From JAYGED01 sp046582565 (GTDB lineage Bacteria; Pseudomonadota; Alphaproteobacteria; JAAXGF01), in the NCBI GenBank assembly GCA_046582565.1, contig JAYGED010000121.1, positions 1-42,269 of the forward strand: a stretch of 42,269 nucleotides of DNA. Direction: 5' to 3'. A program made the position numbers and the translations under genes. Below the pieces are notes generated by a model. It made no database searches, was not told where the DNA came from, and was given only the letters and a program-made list of their open reading frames with translations. Of this stretch, positions 7,499-15,086 are shown in pieces (position 1 is the first letter of the stretch; each line of letters opens with the position of its first letter).

Positions 7499-8137
7499 CT
7501 AGCCCGGCGTATAAACCACGGCGCGGATGGGCGTGGGCCCGTCGCCGGAGGCGGCATTGTCGCGTTCCGGACAGTTGGAAAGCACAACCAGCACATCCAT
7601 CTCGGCGCGCAGGTCCACATGATCGCCGGGCTTCGACAGGCTGTCGGCAATGGCCACGGCGCCATCGGGCGCCACGGGGGCGTACATGAAGAAGTTGATG
7701 TTGGCGGCCATATCCTTAGCGCCCATGCCGTGCTTGGCCAGTTCCTGTTCGAAATTGGACTGGCAGCTCTGGGTTTTGGTCTTGCCGTATCGAATCACGT
7801 CGATCTCGATGGAGCAGCATCCGTAAAGCGTATCGTGGGGTGAGCCACAGCTATCTTCGACAATAGTCATCAGCTGACGGGCGCGCATGGACCACAGGAT
7901 ACTGCCCTGGCCGAGATAGATGTTCTTGTTGAGTTTCATGGTGTTGGCAGCACTATAGCGGTCGATTGGGTCGGCGGCGTTGTAGCATAGAAAATCGATC
8001 GCCTGCTGGCCCTGCAAGTCGATCAGGCGCAGGACGTCGCCCTGCTTCACATGGCCGCTCCAGGGCTCACAGGCCGCAACGATGGTATCCTGGTGGATGG
8101 TCGCCCCGGGAATGGAAGTGCTACTCGTTCCTGTCAT
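7499..8137 (-). CDS. DUF1989 (urea carboxylase-associated) family protein
   Basis: 212 aa. The family includes the urea-amidolyase-associated proteins, some of which act as carboxyguanidine deiminase subunits. The protein has the conserved metal-site stretches GQQAIDFLCYNA, the CGSPHDTLYGCCS segment and NINFFMYAPV. I chose the ATG at 8137 (MTGTSSTS) because AAGGAGG sits immediately before it at ideal spacing; the frame extends to 8155 but that start would bury the ribosome site. No urea or guanidine carboxylase and no second DUF1989 gene is nearby, so the usual partner context is missing. It lies 126 bp upstream of the aldehyde dehydrogenase in the same direction and may share in the amine/nitrogen metabolism of this locus. 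The reaction is unknown. Confidence 0.85.
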   Translation of the reverse strand: MTGTSSTSIPGATIHQDTIVAACEPWSGHVKQGDVLRLIDLQGQQAIDFLCYNAADPIDRYSAANTMKLNKNIYLGQGSILWSMRARQLMTIVEDSCGSPHDTLYGCCSIEIDVIRYGKTKTQSCQSNFEQELAKHGMGAKDMAANINFFMYAPVAPDGAVAIADSLSKPGDHVDLRAEMDVLVVLSNCPERDNAASGDGPTPIRAVVYTPG

Positions 8138-8182
8138 GCCGCCCTCCTTTTGCATGAGACCCGCCCGGCTCTGCGTCCACTT

Positions 8183-8198
8183 ATTGACTTAAGTCAAT
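8183..8198 (-). promoter_or_regulatory. Perfect 16-bp palindrome upstream of the DUF1989 gene
   Basis: ATTGACTTAAGTCAAT is a perfect dyad 45 bases before the DUF1989 ATG. ATTGAC...GTCAAT dyads are typical of MarR-family operators. The MarR protein at 3131-3556 is one candidate, but its presumed operator has a different core, so the binder is unknown. Confidence 0.5.
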
Positions 8199-9000
8199 GC
8201 GCGTCCCCATGCCGTCGCGGCAAGATCACCGCGATGGTTGATTGTAGGGGGATGGGGAACATATGAACAGGTCCGAGACTACTGCGCCTGAACAATCAGG
8301 GCAGCCGTAGCCGTCCATCCAGCAAGCCATAGACCAGGCGCTGCAGTACCATGCGGCGGCCTCTGGGCCGACGTGATGGAAGCGCATTTCCCGCCAGTCG
8401 GTATTCCTGGCTTGATTAATGAATCATTAACGAACACGAGCTACCGTTATGGGCAATCCTGTGCAAGCGAGCGGCAAGCGAAGAAGGGATTTGCAAGCTC
8501 GTCGTCTGTTTTGGTCGGTGTCGGGTTTGGTTATGTCCCCGCGTTCAAGGAGTCGCTTCCTACGAGGGGATACGTTCTTAACTCCCTCTAAGAAGGCCGC
8601 GAAGATGTCGATTGTCAGCAACAACTCAAAGAGGACCCTAGAAAGGCAATTACTGCAGGAACAGCTACTGCCATTGCAGCAACGACAGCAGGAGCAACAA
8701 TCACGGGAGAAGGGTCGGCATAATCGGACAGGGGACCATGAGACACCCTGTATATCTCGTAACCGAAAGATAAACAGCCGAACGAATTCAGGAAAAAATT
8801 TGCAATGAAGATCAATGTAAGGATCCACTCGCAAAGCGGCTATACCACGGTGACGCCGAGCAAGCCGCCTAGTTCTCATAGAGATCCGATTTTGAATAAT
8901 ATCGCCAATTCCCGCAACCAACCGCAATGTAAAACCACTGGCCGGCACGCTCGGCAAGAGCCAGTGCTGGAGACATCTCATTACAGATAGCGACAACACC
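8199..9000. other. Gene-poor stretch with no supportable gene
   Basis: About 800 bases with lower GC than the surroundings and no frame that looks like a real protein. Short frames on both strands lack ribosome sites, family motifs and normal codon use. The stretch contains an odd-length palindrome TTAATGA-A-TCATTAA at 8416-8430 and a short Ala/Thr/Gly-rich reading around 8630-8720. It may be decayed sequence. I see no RNA gene or terminator in it. Confidence 0.5.
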
Positions 9001-9333
9001 ATGACGCTGGCCGTGGGCCGCGCGATGGACAAATCGGCGGAACTGCTGCGCACCGCCGCCGATGCGGGCGACACCGAGGCTTGCTTCGCGCTCGGCCTGC
9101 TTTACATGCTCGGGCGCGGCCTCAAAAAAAACCTGGGTGAAGCCTTCAAACTATTCGGGCTCGCGGCTGATGCAGGCGACGAACAAGCCGCGGTCTTTCG
9201 AGGGATGGCTGCTGAAGAACTCGCCCGCGAGCAGGTCGGTAATCGCATGATGAAGGAAGCGACGGTCACGGTCATGAAAGAGGCGAAGCGGCAGCAGCGT
9301 TTTCCGAAGCCCCGCATCGTTAAGTTCGACTGA
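9001..9333 (+). CDS. Short Sel1-repeat protein
   Basis: 110 aa with two adjacent Sel1-like (TPR-like) repeats: one around residues 12-45 (SAELLRTAADAGDTEACFALGLLY) and a second ending LFGLAADAGDEQAA. A basic C-terminal tail follows. Sel1 proteins are usually longer, secreted or periplasmic scaffolds; this one has no signal peptide and only two repeats, so it may be a shortened remnant. There is no clear Shine-Dalgarno before the ATG at 9001. The gene lies alone between the gene-poor stretch and the hairpin repeats. A separate truncated Sel1 remnant lies at 34943-35074. Confidence 0.6.
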   Translation: MTLAVGRAMDKSAELLRTAADAGDTEACFALGLLYMLGRGLKKNLGEAFKLFGLAADAGDEQAAVFRGMAAEELAREQVGNRMMKEATVTVMKEAKRQQRFPKPRIVKFD

Positions 9334-9404
9334 CGGGCCGATTGATCGGGAATTCCCCTGACAAAAGAGATAAATTTCGAAACACGGACATCGCCATATT
9401 CCGT

Positions 9405-9429
9405 GTCCGCTTTCGGGGGTGAAGCGGAC
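9405..9429. repeat. Interspersed hairpin repeat, copy 1
   Basis: Perfect 8-bp stem GTCCGCTT/AAGCGGAC with a 9-base loop rich in G (TCGGGGGTG). The same unit recurs at 11343-11368. The minus-strand translation reads FTPESGH, a peptide I recall from many spurious alphaproteobacterial small-ORF annotations, which marks this as a widespread short repeat rather than a gene. Confidence 0.7.
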
Positions 9430-9452
9430 GTAATTCACTCAGTGTCTATTTG

Positions 9453-9474
9453 TCCGCTAAGAGCCACAAGCGGA
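9453..9474. repeat. Related hairpin, TCCGCT/AGCGGA
   Basis: A 6-bp perfect stem with a 10-base loop, 23 bases after copy 1 and sharing its GTCCGCT arm. It probably belongs to the same composite repeat unit. Confidence 0.5.
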
Positions 9475-9674
9475 GATTAGTGGCATTTCAAACAGCTACC
9501 ACATTGCCGCACATCGCGACGCCAGTGACGGGAGTCTTCCATCGCATCATGAACGCACTCTTTAGTGTCGCACATTAGGGACCGAATTCGTGGTGGGGCT
9601 CCCATTGTGCTACCATGTTCGGCGGATGGGAGAAGCCATCTGGGGAATCCTAGTTTAAACGCGGAGGCCAGACC

Positions 9675-10319
9675 ATGATCGTTCTCGTCGTCGGATCGCA
9701 CGGCACCACGGGGCAACTTCTGATAACGCTGCTCGCTCAAGGCGGTCACACCGTCAGGGCCATGGTACGCGACCCGGCCCAGGCGCCGGCCGTCGCGGCG
9801 CTGGGCGGCGAACCACTGATCGCCGACCTCGAGGCCGATTGCGCCCACGCGGCCAAGGGCTGCGACGCCATCATATTTTCCGCCGGCGCCGGTGCGGGTA
9901 GCGGAACGGCGCGCAAGGAAACCGTCGATTACGCCGGCGCCGTCAAGCTGATCGACGCGGCCAAGGCTCATGGGGCGCGGCGTTACGTCATGCTGAGCGC
10001 GATCAGCGCCGAGAACCCGGAGTCCTACGACGGCGGCTCGGACTCGATGCGAGCCTATCTTTTCGCCAAAGCGAAGGCCGACGAGGTGTTGCGGGCGAGC
10101 GGGCTGGACTACACCATCGTCCGGCCCGGCACCCTGACCGACGAACCCCCGACGGGCAGAGTCGAAATCGCCCCGATCATGGACCATCGCGGCACCATCA
10201 CCCGGGCCGATGTCGCCGCGGTCATGGCGACCACCCTCGAACTCGGCAATACGGTCGGCAATACCTTCGACCTGCTTGCCGGCGAGACACCCATTCGCGA
10301 GGCGCTGCTCGCCCTGTAA
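9675..10319 (+). CDS. NAD(P)-binding atypical SDR (NmrA/SDR_a5-like)
   Basis: 214 aa, normal for this compact Rossmann family. The nucleotide-binding loop is GSHGTTGQ at residues 8-15, followed by VRAMVRDPAQ, which suggests NADP(H) preference through the arginine. The mid-region LSAISAENPES and YLFAKAKADEVLRASGLDYTIVRPG are characteristic. Members act as oxidoreductases, epimerase-like enzymes or redox sensors, so substrate and role are undefined. A good ribosome site (GGAGG) precedes the ATG. It converges on the PhyH gene, with 33 bp between stops, and shows no functional tie to its neighbours. Confidence 0.85.
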   Translation: MIVLVVGSHGTTGQLLITLLAQGGHTVRAMVRDPAQAPAVAALGGEPLIADLEADCAHAAKGCDAIIFSAGAGAGSGTARKETVDYAGAVKLIDAAKAHGARRYVMLSAISAENPESYDGGSDSMRAYLFAKAKADEVLRASGLDYTIVRPGTLTDEPPTGRVEIAPIMDHRGTITRADVAAVMATTLELGNTVGNTFDLLAGETPIREALLAL

Positions 10320-10352
10320 AACCAAGCATCGACGATCCCCGGCCCAAGATCA

Positions 10353-11201
10353 TCACTCGTCCCAGACCCACACGTCGAGGCCGGTGCTGGCGTCCTGACC
10401 GGGCGTGTGTGGGACCCGGGCGGTGCCGACCCTGTGACCGTGTCCCAGGTGTCGGCCATGTTTCGTGTAGCCCAGGAGACGACGAATGGTCTTGTCGTAC
10501 CGGACGGCAATCTCTGGCGGCACGGCGAGATACTGGTTCACCTCCTGGCGCAGCCAGCCCAACGCATAAGTGTTGATCACGCCCATGCGCGGGGCGTTCG
10601 AGCGGTTGGCGCCGCCGCCATGCCAGAGGGATCCCATGTAGAACAGCACCGACCCCTTGGGCATGACCGCCTGGACAGGCTCACCGAGCATCTCATCGTC
10701 GAGGGTCGACAACGCATGGCTTCCAAGCACCACGCGGGTGCCGCCGTTCTCCTCGGTGAAGTCGTTTAGCGCCCACATCACGCCGATCTGGAATTCGACA
10801 CCAGGGATGCGCAGGGGATAGATCGAGTCGTCCAGATGCAGGACCTGGTGATCCTCGCCTGGCAGAATTTCGATCCCGGTTGTGCTGCCGATACGGTAGG
10901 CCATGCAATGGGGCTTCAGGATTTCGTCGGCGACGGCCAGTACTAGTGAGTGGCCGATCATCTGGGCCGTGGTCGGTGCATAGCCAAGCACGCTGGAGAT
11001 TCGCAGGGTGCGATAGCCGTTGAAGTCGTTCTCCTGAAGCCTGCCGCGCGCGTCGAACTCCGTCCTCATCTCAGCAGCGCAGGCGTCGACGATGTCGGCG
11101 TCAAGGACATTCTTGACCACGGCTGCGCCGGTTCGGCGCAGCGCACCAACCACGGTATCGCTGTCGGCATCATTCTCGAAGACAGGCAGTTGCATGCTCA
11201 T
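10353..11201 (-). CDS. Phytanoyl-CoA dioxygenase (PhyH) family Fe(II)/2-oxoglutarate oxygenase
   Basis: 282 aa. The iron ligands are readable: His122-x-Asp124 in LHLDDSI and the distal His194 in SLWHGGGANRS, with the arginine there a candidate for 2-oxoglutarate binding. The family hydroxylates varied small molecules; this is not an evident ectoine hydroxylase, whose signature I do not see. I chose the ATG at 11201 (MSMQLP), which follows GGGAGGGGTAAGG, over the upstream frame extension. That ribosome site is itself part of a remnant of a second PhyH copy (11204-11313), whose stop codon lies just before this start. Confidence 0.86.
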   Translation of the reverse strand: MSMQLPVFENDADSDTVVGALRRTGAAVVKNVLDADIVDACAAEMRTEFDARGRLQENDFNGYRTLRISSVLGYAPTTAQMIGHSLVLAVADEILKPHCMAYRIGSTTGIEILPGEDHQVLHLDDSIYPLRIPGVEFQIGVMWALNDFTEENGGTRVVLGSHALSTLDDEMLGEPVQAVMPKGSVLFYMGSLWHGGGANRSNAPRMGVINTYALGWLRQEVNQYLAVPPEIAVRYDKTIRRLLGYTKHGRHLGHGHRVGTARVPHTPGQDASTGLDVWVWDE

Positions 11202-11203
11202 CC

Positions 11204-11313
11204 TTACCCCTCCCAAACTCGGGCATCGCCGGCTAAGCGGCGGCGGCCCAGGTTGCGACTATGCTTAGTGTAGCCCAGCAGGCGGCGGACTGTCTCGTCG
11301 TCCTCCGCAATGC
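11204..11313 (-). pseudogene. Remnant of a second PhyH gene (C-terminal end only)
   Basis: The minus strand reads ETVRRLLGYTKHSRNLG and ends DARVWEG at a TAA. This matches the C-terminal part of the adjacent PhyH protein, which reads KTIRRLLGYTKHGRHLG and continues to GTARV. Only about 36 residues survive; further upstream the frame runs into hairpin repeat copy 2. This looks like a tandem duplicate or paralogue that lost all but its 3' end. Its last codons now supply the ribosome site of the intact gene. Confidence 0.7.
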
Positions 11314-11342
11314 CAAAGCCGTCCGATTGGTAGCGTCTAAAT

Positions 11343-11368
11343 GTCCGCTTTTCGGGGGCAAAGCGGGC
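11343..11368. repeat. Interspersed hairpin repeat, copy 2
   Basis: Nine-pair stem GTCCGCTTT/AAAGCGGGC with one G-T pair and a TCGGGGGC loop. It is nearly identical to copy 1 at 9405-9429, including the flanking GTAAT. It sits at the truncation end of the PhyH remnant. Confidence 0.7.
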
Positions 11369-11513
11369 GTAATCGGGCGCGAAAACTGACACCAACACCA
11401 GCGCCGGCTTCCTGAGGCTTGTGGTGAAGCTAATGGGGAAGCATCAATCTGCTTAGAGGTTGATATAGCGCCGTTATTTAGATTTAGCCCGCATCTTCTG
11501 ATGAGACCGTGAC

Positions 11514-12293
11514 TTACGCCTCCTGCAGCGCCTCCAGTGACTCCGGAATGATCTGGCCGCCGTCGACGACGATGGTCGTGCCGGTGATGAAGCCGGCTTC
11601 CTTGGAGGCCAGGAACAGCGCCGCATAGCCGATGTCCTCGACTTGGCCGAGCTTGCCTAGGGGGATCGAGGCGGCCATGCCGTCTTTGTAGTCCTGACCC
11701 AGTTCGGCCAGGCCCTCGGTCTCGATATTGCCGGGCAGGACAGCATTGATGGTAATGCCGTATTTGGCGACCTCCATGGCGGCGGTGCGCATGAAGCCCA
11801 ACTGGCCGGCCTTGCTGGCGCCGTAATGGGTCCAGCCTGGAAAACCGGTAATCGGTCCGGTGATCGAGGAGGTCAGCACGATACGGCCGCATTCCGAACC
11901 TTTGAGCAGCGGCAGGCAGGCTTTCACCGAAATGAAAGCGCCCTTGAGGTTGGTCGCCATGAGCCCGTCCCATTCCGCCACATCCATGTCCTCGATCTTG
12001 GCGCTGGGAAAGATGCCGGCGTTGGCGCAGAGCATATCCAGGCCGCCATGGCGCTCACCGGCGGCGGCAGCGGCGGCTTCCATGGAGGCGAGATCGCTGA
12101 CATCGGCGGAAAATCCGCTCGCCACGCCCCCGGCTGCGCGCATCTCCTCGGCCGCTGCCTCGGCCTCATCGCCGTTGCGCGACACCACCAGCACCTTGCC
12201 GCCGGCTTTAGCAAATACCCGGGCGATGCCCTTGCCGATGCCTTTGCTGGCGCCGGTAACCAAAACCGATTTACCTTCGATGGATGTCAACAT
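11514..12293 (-). CDS. Short-chain dehydrogenase/reductase, candidate amino-alcohol dehydrogenase
   Basis: 259 aa classical SDR. The cofactor loop is TGASKGIG at residues 13-20, NAG is at 91-93, and the catalytic set is Ser143, Tyr157 and Lys161 (YGASK). The C-terminus has TGTTIVVDGGQ. Sequence alone would give a generic FabG-like annotation. Its position is informative: it starts 5 bp after the last permease gene of the Pot-type importer and is therefore in that operon. In the RMM-type microcompartment pathway an SDR interconverts aminoacetone and 1-amino-2-propanol; assigning that reaction here is inference from the gene set. The enzyme has no encapsulation-like tail. Confidence 0.85.
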   Translation of the reverse strand: MLTSIEGKSVLVTGASKGIGKGIARVFAKAGGKVLVVSRNGDEAEAAAEEMRAAGGVASGFSADVSDLASMEAAAAAAGERHGGLDMLCANAGIFPSAKIEDMDVAEWDGLMATNLKGAFISVKACLPLLKGSECGRIVLTSSITGPITGFPGWTHYGASKAGQLGFMRTAAMEVAKYGITINAVLPGNIETEGLAELGQDYKDGMAASIPLGKLGQVEDIGYAALFLASKEAGFITGTTIVVDGGQIIPESLEALQEA

Positions 12294-12298
12294 GGCGA

Positions 12299-13108
12299 TT
12301 ACTCCTTAAGCGTTCGACGTCGAATGACGGAATAGACCAGATAGGCCAGCACCAGCATGATCACCGCGCTGCCCACGGTCAACGAGCCCAGGGTCGGCAC
12401 CATCGGCGTATAGCCCGACACCATCTTGGCATAAAGCCATTCGGGCACGGTCTGATCGGCGCCGGTGGTGAACAGCGATAGGGGGAAATTACCCCACGAC
12501 AGCAGAAATGCGAAGATCGTCCCCGACAGGATGCCCGGCGACAGGATCGGCAGGGTGATCTCGCGCAGCACCTGCCAGCGTGTCGCCCCGAGGTCGTAAG
12601 CGGCTTCCTCGAGGGACGGATCGAAACTATAGACCTGGATCGACATGATCAGAGTGACGATGGGCACAATCCACACCATGTGGGCGAATACCGCAGTATG
12701 CCAACTGGTGGTCACCCCAATGGCCGAGAACCACAGCAGCAGGGCCAGGCCGAGCACGGCTTGGGGAAAGAAGATCGGCAGCAGAATGATCTTCTGATAG
12801 AACTTGCGCCCCTTCCAGTCATAGCGCGCAAAGGCCAGGGCGCCGAAGAAAGCGAGCACCACGGAGAAAATGGTGACCAGCACGGCGACCTCGAGCGAGG
12901 TCTCGATCAGATCGCGCACGGACAGGGACGCCATGGCCTTCTCGTACCATTTGGTGGTCCATTTGGTGACCGGGAAACTGAAGTAGCGCTTGTGCGAAAA
13001 CGAGGCGACCACCACCGAGACGATGGGGATATAGAGAAAAACCACGATTGCCGCGGTCCACAGAACAATCAGGGTGCGGCTGACACTGAAGCGCCTGGAT
13101 TTCATCAC
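12299..13108 (-). CDS. ABC transporter permease, PotC-like (spermidine/putrescine-type importer)
   Basis: 269 aa with six predicted membrane segments, starting with LIVLWTAAIVVFLYIPIVSVVVASF. The cytoplasmic EAA loop that docks on the ATPase is clear (EEAAYDLGATRWQVLREITLPILSPGILSG). It pairs with the permease at 13105-13971 and overlaps it by 4 bases (ATGA). The SDR gene follows after 5 bp. Substrates of this importer class are polyamines and related cationic amines. An amino alcohol or aminoketone would be consistent with the neighbouring enzymes, but this is inference. Confidence 0.92.
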   Translation of the reverse strand: MMKSRRFSVSRTLIVLWTAAIVVFLYIPIVSVVVASFSHKRYFSFPVTKWTTKWYEKAMASLSVRDLIETSLEVAVLVTIFSVVLAFFGALAFARYDWKGRKFYQKIILLPIFFPQAVLGLALLLWFSAIGVTTSWHTAVFAHMVWIVPIVTLIMSIQVYSFDPSLEEAAYDLGATRWQVLREITLPILSPGILSGTIFAFLLSWGNFPLSLFTTGADQTVPEWLYAKMVSGYTPMVPTLGSLTVGSAVIMLVLAYLVYSVIRRRTLKE

Positions 13109-13971
13109 CGCCCCCCGAGCAGCCGGTCGAGGTCGATGCGGCGAAACAGGAAGAAGATCAACCCGCCGGAGAAGACGATCATCAGTACCGACAGCACCGA
13201 GCCCCGCGGCCAGTTCTGGGCGAAGGTGAAGGCCGATTCGATATCGTCGGCCAGCATGATGACTGCCTGGCCGCCGAGTATTTTCGCTTCAGCCAATGAT
13301 CCCAAGGCCAGGATGAAGGTCAGCATGGCGCCGATCAGCACCCCCGGCATGGCGAGCGGCAATTCGACTTCGCGGAAGATCTGCCAGCGTGAGGCGCCCA
13401 GGTCGGACGCCGCCTCTTTCAGGGTGTCGGACACCATGGAAATGCCGATCACCAGGGGAAACAGCATGAACGGCAGATAGACATAAACCAGCCCGAGGAC
13501 GATCACCGGCACGCCGTAGAGCAGGCTCGGCATCTCGATGCCGAAAAACGCCTGCATGGTGCCGTCGAGGATGCCCTTCTTGAGCAGGAACAGAACCCAG
13601 CCGAACAGGCGGATATTCTCTGAGATGAGCAGCGGCACGGCGACCAGAATGGTCACCAGATTGGCCCATTTGCCGAACAGCTTGGCCATGCCGTAGGCGA
13701 TCGGATAGCAGATCAGCAACAGCAGCGCGACGGTCAGGGAAGCGAGCCACACAGACCACAGAAACGAGATGTAATAGCTCTCGTGAATCACCGCGAAATA
13801 ATTATCCAGGGTCGGCGCCTGGGCCAGGGAGAAGGTTCTGGGCGGCATAAAGCTATAGGCGAACACCATGACCAGAGGCCCAATGAAACCGACGGTCAGG
13901 AACAGGGTCGCCGGCATTGCCGACAACACGCCCGGTTGGCGCAACCAGGTAAGAAAACGCCGGCGGCGCAT
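13105..13971 (-). CDS. ABC transporter permease, PotB-like (spermidine/putrescine-type importer)
   Basis: 288 aa with six predicted membrane segments; the first is LSAMPATLFLTVGFIGPLVMVFAYSF after a short basic N-terminus. The EAA motif reads KEAASDLGASRWQIFREVELPLAMPGVLIG. Its ATG shares one base with the stop of the ATPase gene (TGATG), and its own stop overlaps the PotC-like start. It forms the transmembrane channel with the PotC-like partner. Confidence 0.92.
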   Translation of the reverse strand: MRRRRFLTWLRQPGVLSAMPATLFLTVGFIGPLVMVFAYSFMPPRTFSLAQAPTLDNYFAVIHESYYISFLWSVWLASLTVALLLLICYPIAYGMAKLFGKWANLVTILVAVPLLISENIRLFGWVLFLLKKGILDGTMQAFFGIEMPSLLYGVPVIVLGLVYVYLPFMLFPLVIGISMVSDTLKEAASDLGASRWQIFREVELPLAMPGVLIGAMLTFILALGSLAEAKILGGQAVIMLADDIESAFTFAQNWPRGSVLSVLMIVFSGGLIFFLFRRIDLDRLLGGR

Positions 13972-15050
13972 CAGTCCATGACCAGGATCGAGTCTTTGGG
14001 TTGCCAGCCGATGGTCACGCTGTCGCCGAGGGTGCCATCGAAGGGATTATCCTGGAGCTTTTCGACAAGCCAGGTACTGTCATCCGCGCCGCGCACCTGA
14101 TACTGGATGCGCGAGCCCAGGGCATAGTCGTTGAATAGCGTGCCGGCAAGTCGATTTGGCAGGGCCTCCGCGGCTGGCCCAATCTTCATCACCTCGGGCC
14201 GGATGACCAAAAAGCCCTTCTCGAAACGATCGAAGCTATCGCCGGCCACCGTATAAACCATGTCGCCGGACAGGGATTTGACCGTATTGTCTCCGGCGCG
14301 CGTCACCTCGATGGTGTTGACCTCGCCCATGAACTGAGCGACGAATTTATTGACCGGCCGGTTGTAGATTTCCGCCGGCGTGCCGACCTGCACCATGTGA
14401 CCGTCCCGCATGATGCCGATACGGTCGCTCATCACCATGGCTTCCTCGAGAGAATGGGTGATGTAGACGAAGGTCTTGCCGGTCTCGCGATGGACGTCCT
14501 TAAGCTCTTTTTCAAGCGTCTTGCGAAGCCGGAAATCAAGCGACGCCAGAGGCTCGTCGAAGAACAGGATTTCAGGATCGTAGGCTAACGCCCGCGCCAG
14601 GGCGACGCGCTGGCGCTCGCCGCCGGAACATTGATTGACCCCTTTGTCGTAGTAGGACAAGGGCAGGCGCAATTGTTCGAGTAAAAGATCGGCCCGCCGC
14701 CGTCGCTCTGCGGGGGCGACCTTGGCGATCTTCATGGGAAATTCGATGTTCTCGCCGACGGTCTTGTGGGGAAACAGCGCGAGCGACTGAAATACCATAC
14801 AGGTCGGCCGGCGATTGGCCGGCACGTCGTTGAGCCGTCTACCTTTCAGCATGATATCGCCGCTGTCCGGGCTATCCATGCCGACCAGCATACGAATCAT
14901 CGTCGTCTTGCCGCTTCCGGAAGGCCCGACGATGGTGAAGAACTCGCTTTCCGTTATGTCCAGGCTGATCCCATCGACCGCGGTAAAATCACCGAATGTC
15001 TTGACGAGATCACGTATCTGGAGGAACGGCGTCTCCCCCTCACCTTTCAT
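13971..15050 (-). CDS. ABC transporter ATP-binding protein, PotA-like
   Basis: 359 aa. The Walker A is GPSGSGKT at residues 42-49, the signature CSGGERQRVALARAL, the Walker B ILFFDEPLASLD, and the switch histidine lies in ITHSLEEAM. A C-terminal TOBE-type domain (about residues 240-355) is present, as in spermidine/putrescine ATPases. It energises the two permeases encoded just downstream. The binding-protein gene lies 36 bp upstream, so the order is binding protein, ATPase, two permeases, SDR. Confidence 0.94.
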   Translation of the reverse strand: MKGEGETPFLQIRDLVKTFGDFTAVDGISLDITESEFFTIVGPSGSGKTTMIRMLVGMDSPDSGDIMLKGRRLNDVPANRRPTCMVFQSLALFPHKTVGENIEFPMKIAKVAPAERRRRADLLLEQLRLPLSYYDKGVNQCSGGERQRVALARALAYDPEILFFDEPLASLDFRLRKTLEKELKDVHRETGKTFVYITHSLEEAMVMSDRIGIMRDGHMVQVGTPAEIYNRPVNKFVAQFMGEVNTIEVTRAGDNTVKSLSGDMVYTVAGDSFDRFEKGFLVIRPEVMKIGPAAEALPNRLAGTLFNDYALGSRIQYQVRGADDSTWLVEKLQDNPFDGTLGDSVTIGWQPKDSILVMD

Positions 15051-15086
15051 CGGGCCTCCAAAAGCAACGTATTAACGTAGTCTCAT

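Larger units (their letters stand above)
9334..9674. other. Intergenic stretch with hairpin repeats
   Basis: 341 bases without a convincing gene. The first part carries two short hairpin repeats, listed separately. The rest (9480-9660) shows no frame I trust on either strand, although the minus strand reads a Cys-rich stretch. The NmrA-like gene begins at 9675 after GGAGG at 9662. Confidence 0.5.

Noticed and set aside
8138..8300. A guanidine riboswitch upstream of the DUF1989 gene
   Set aside because: I see the 16-bp DNA palindrome but no sequence matching the conserved guanidine riboswitch cores.
8427..9074. A 215-codon minus-strand frame in the gene-poor stretch
   Set aside because: Cys/Ser/Arg-rich, with no recognisable fold and no ribosome site, and it overlaps the start of the Sel1 gene.
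9477..10325. A 282-codon minus-strand frame opposite the NmrA-like gene
   Set aside because: The plus-strand frame has a good ribosome site and Rossmann motifs; this one reads as low-complexity shadow sequence.
10353..11201. PhyH-family gene as an ectoine hydroxylase (EctD) partner of the EctC-like gene
   Set aside because: The EctD signature stretch is absent and the two genes are 26 kb apart.
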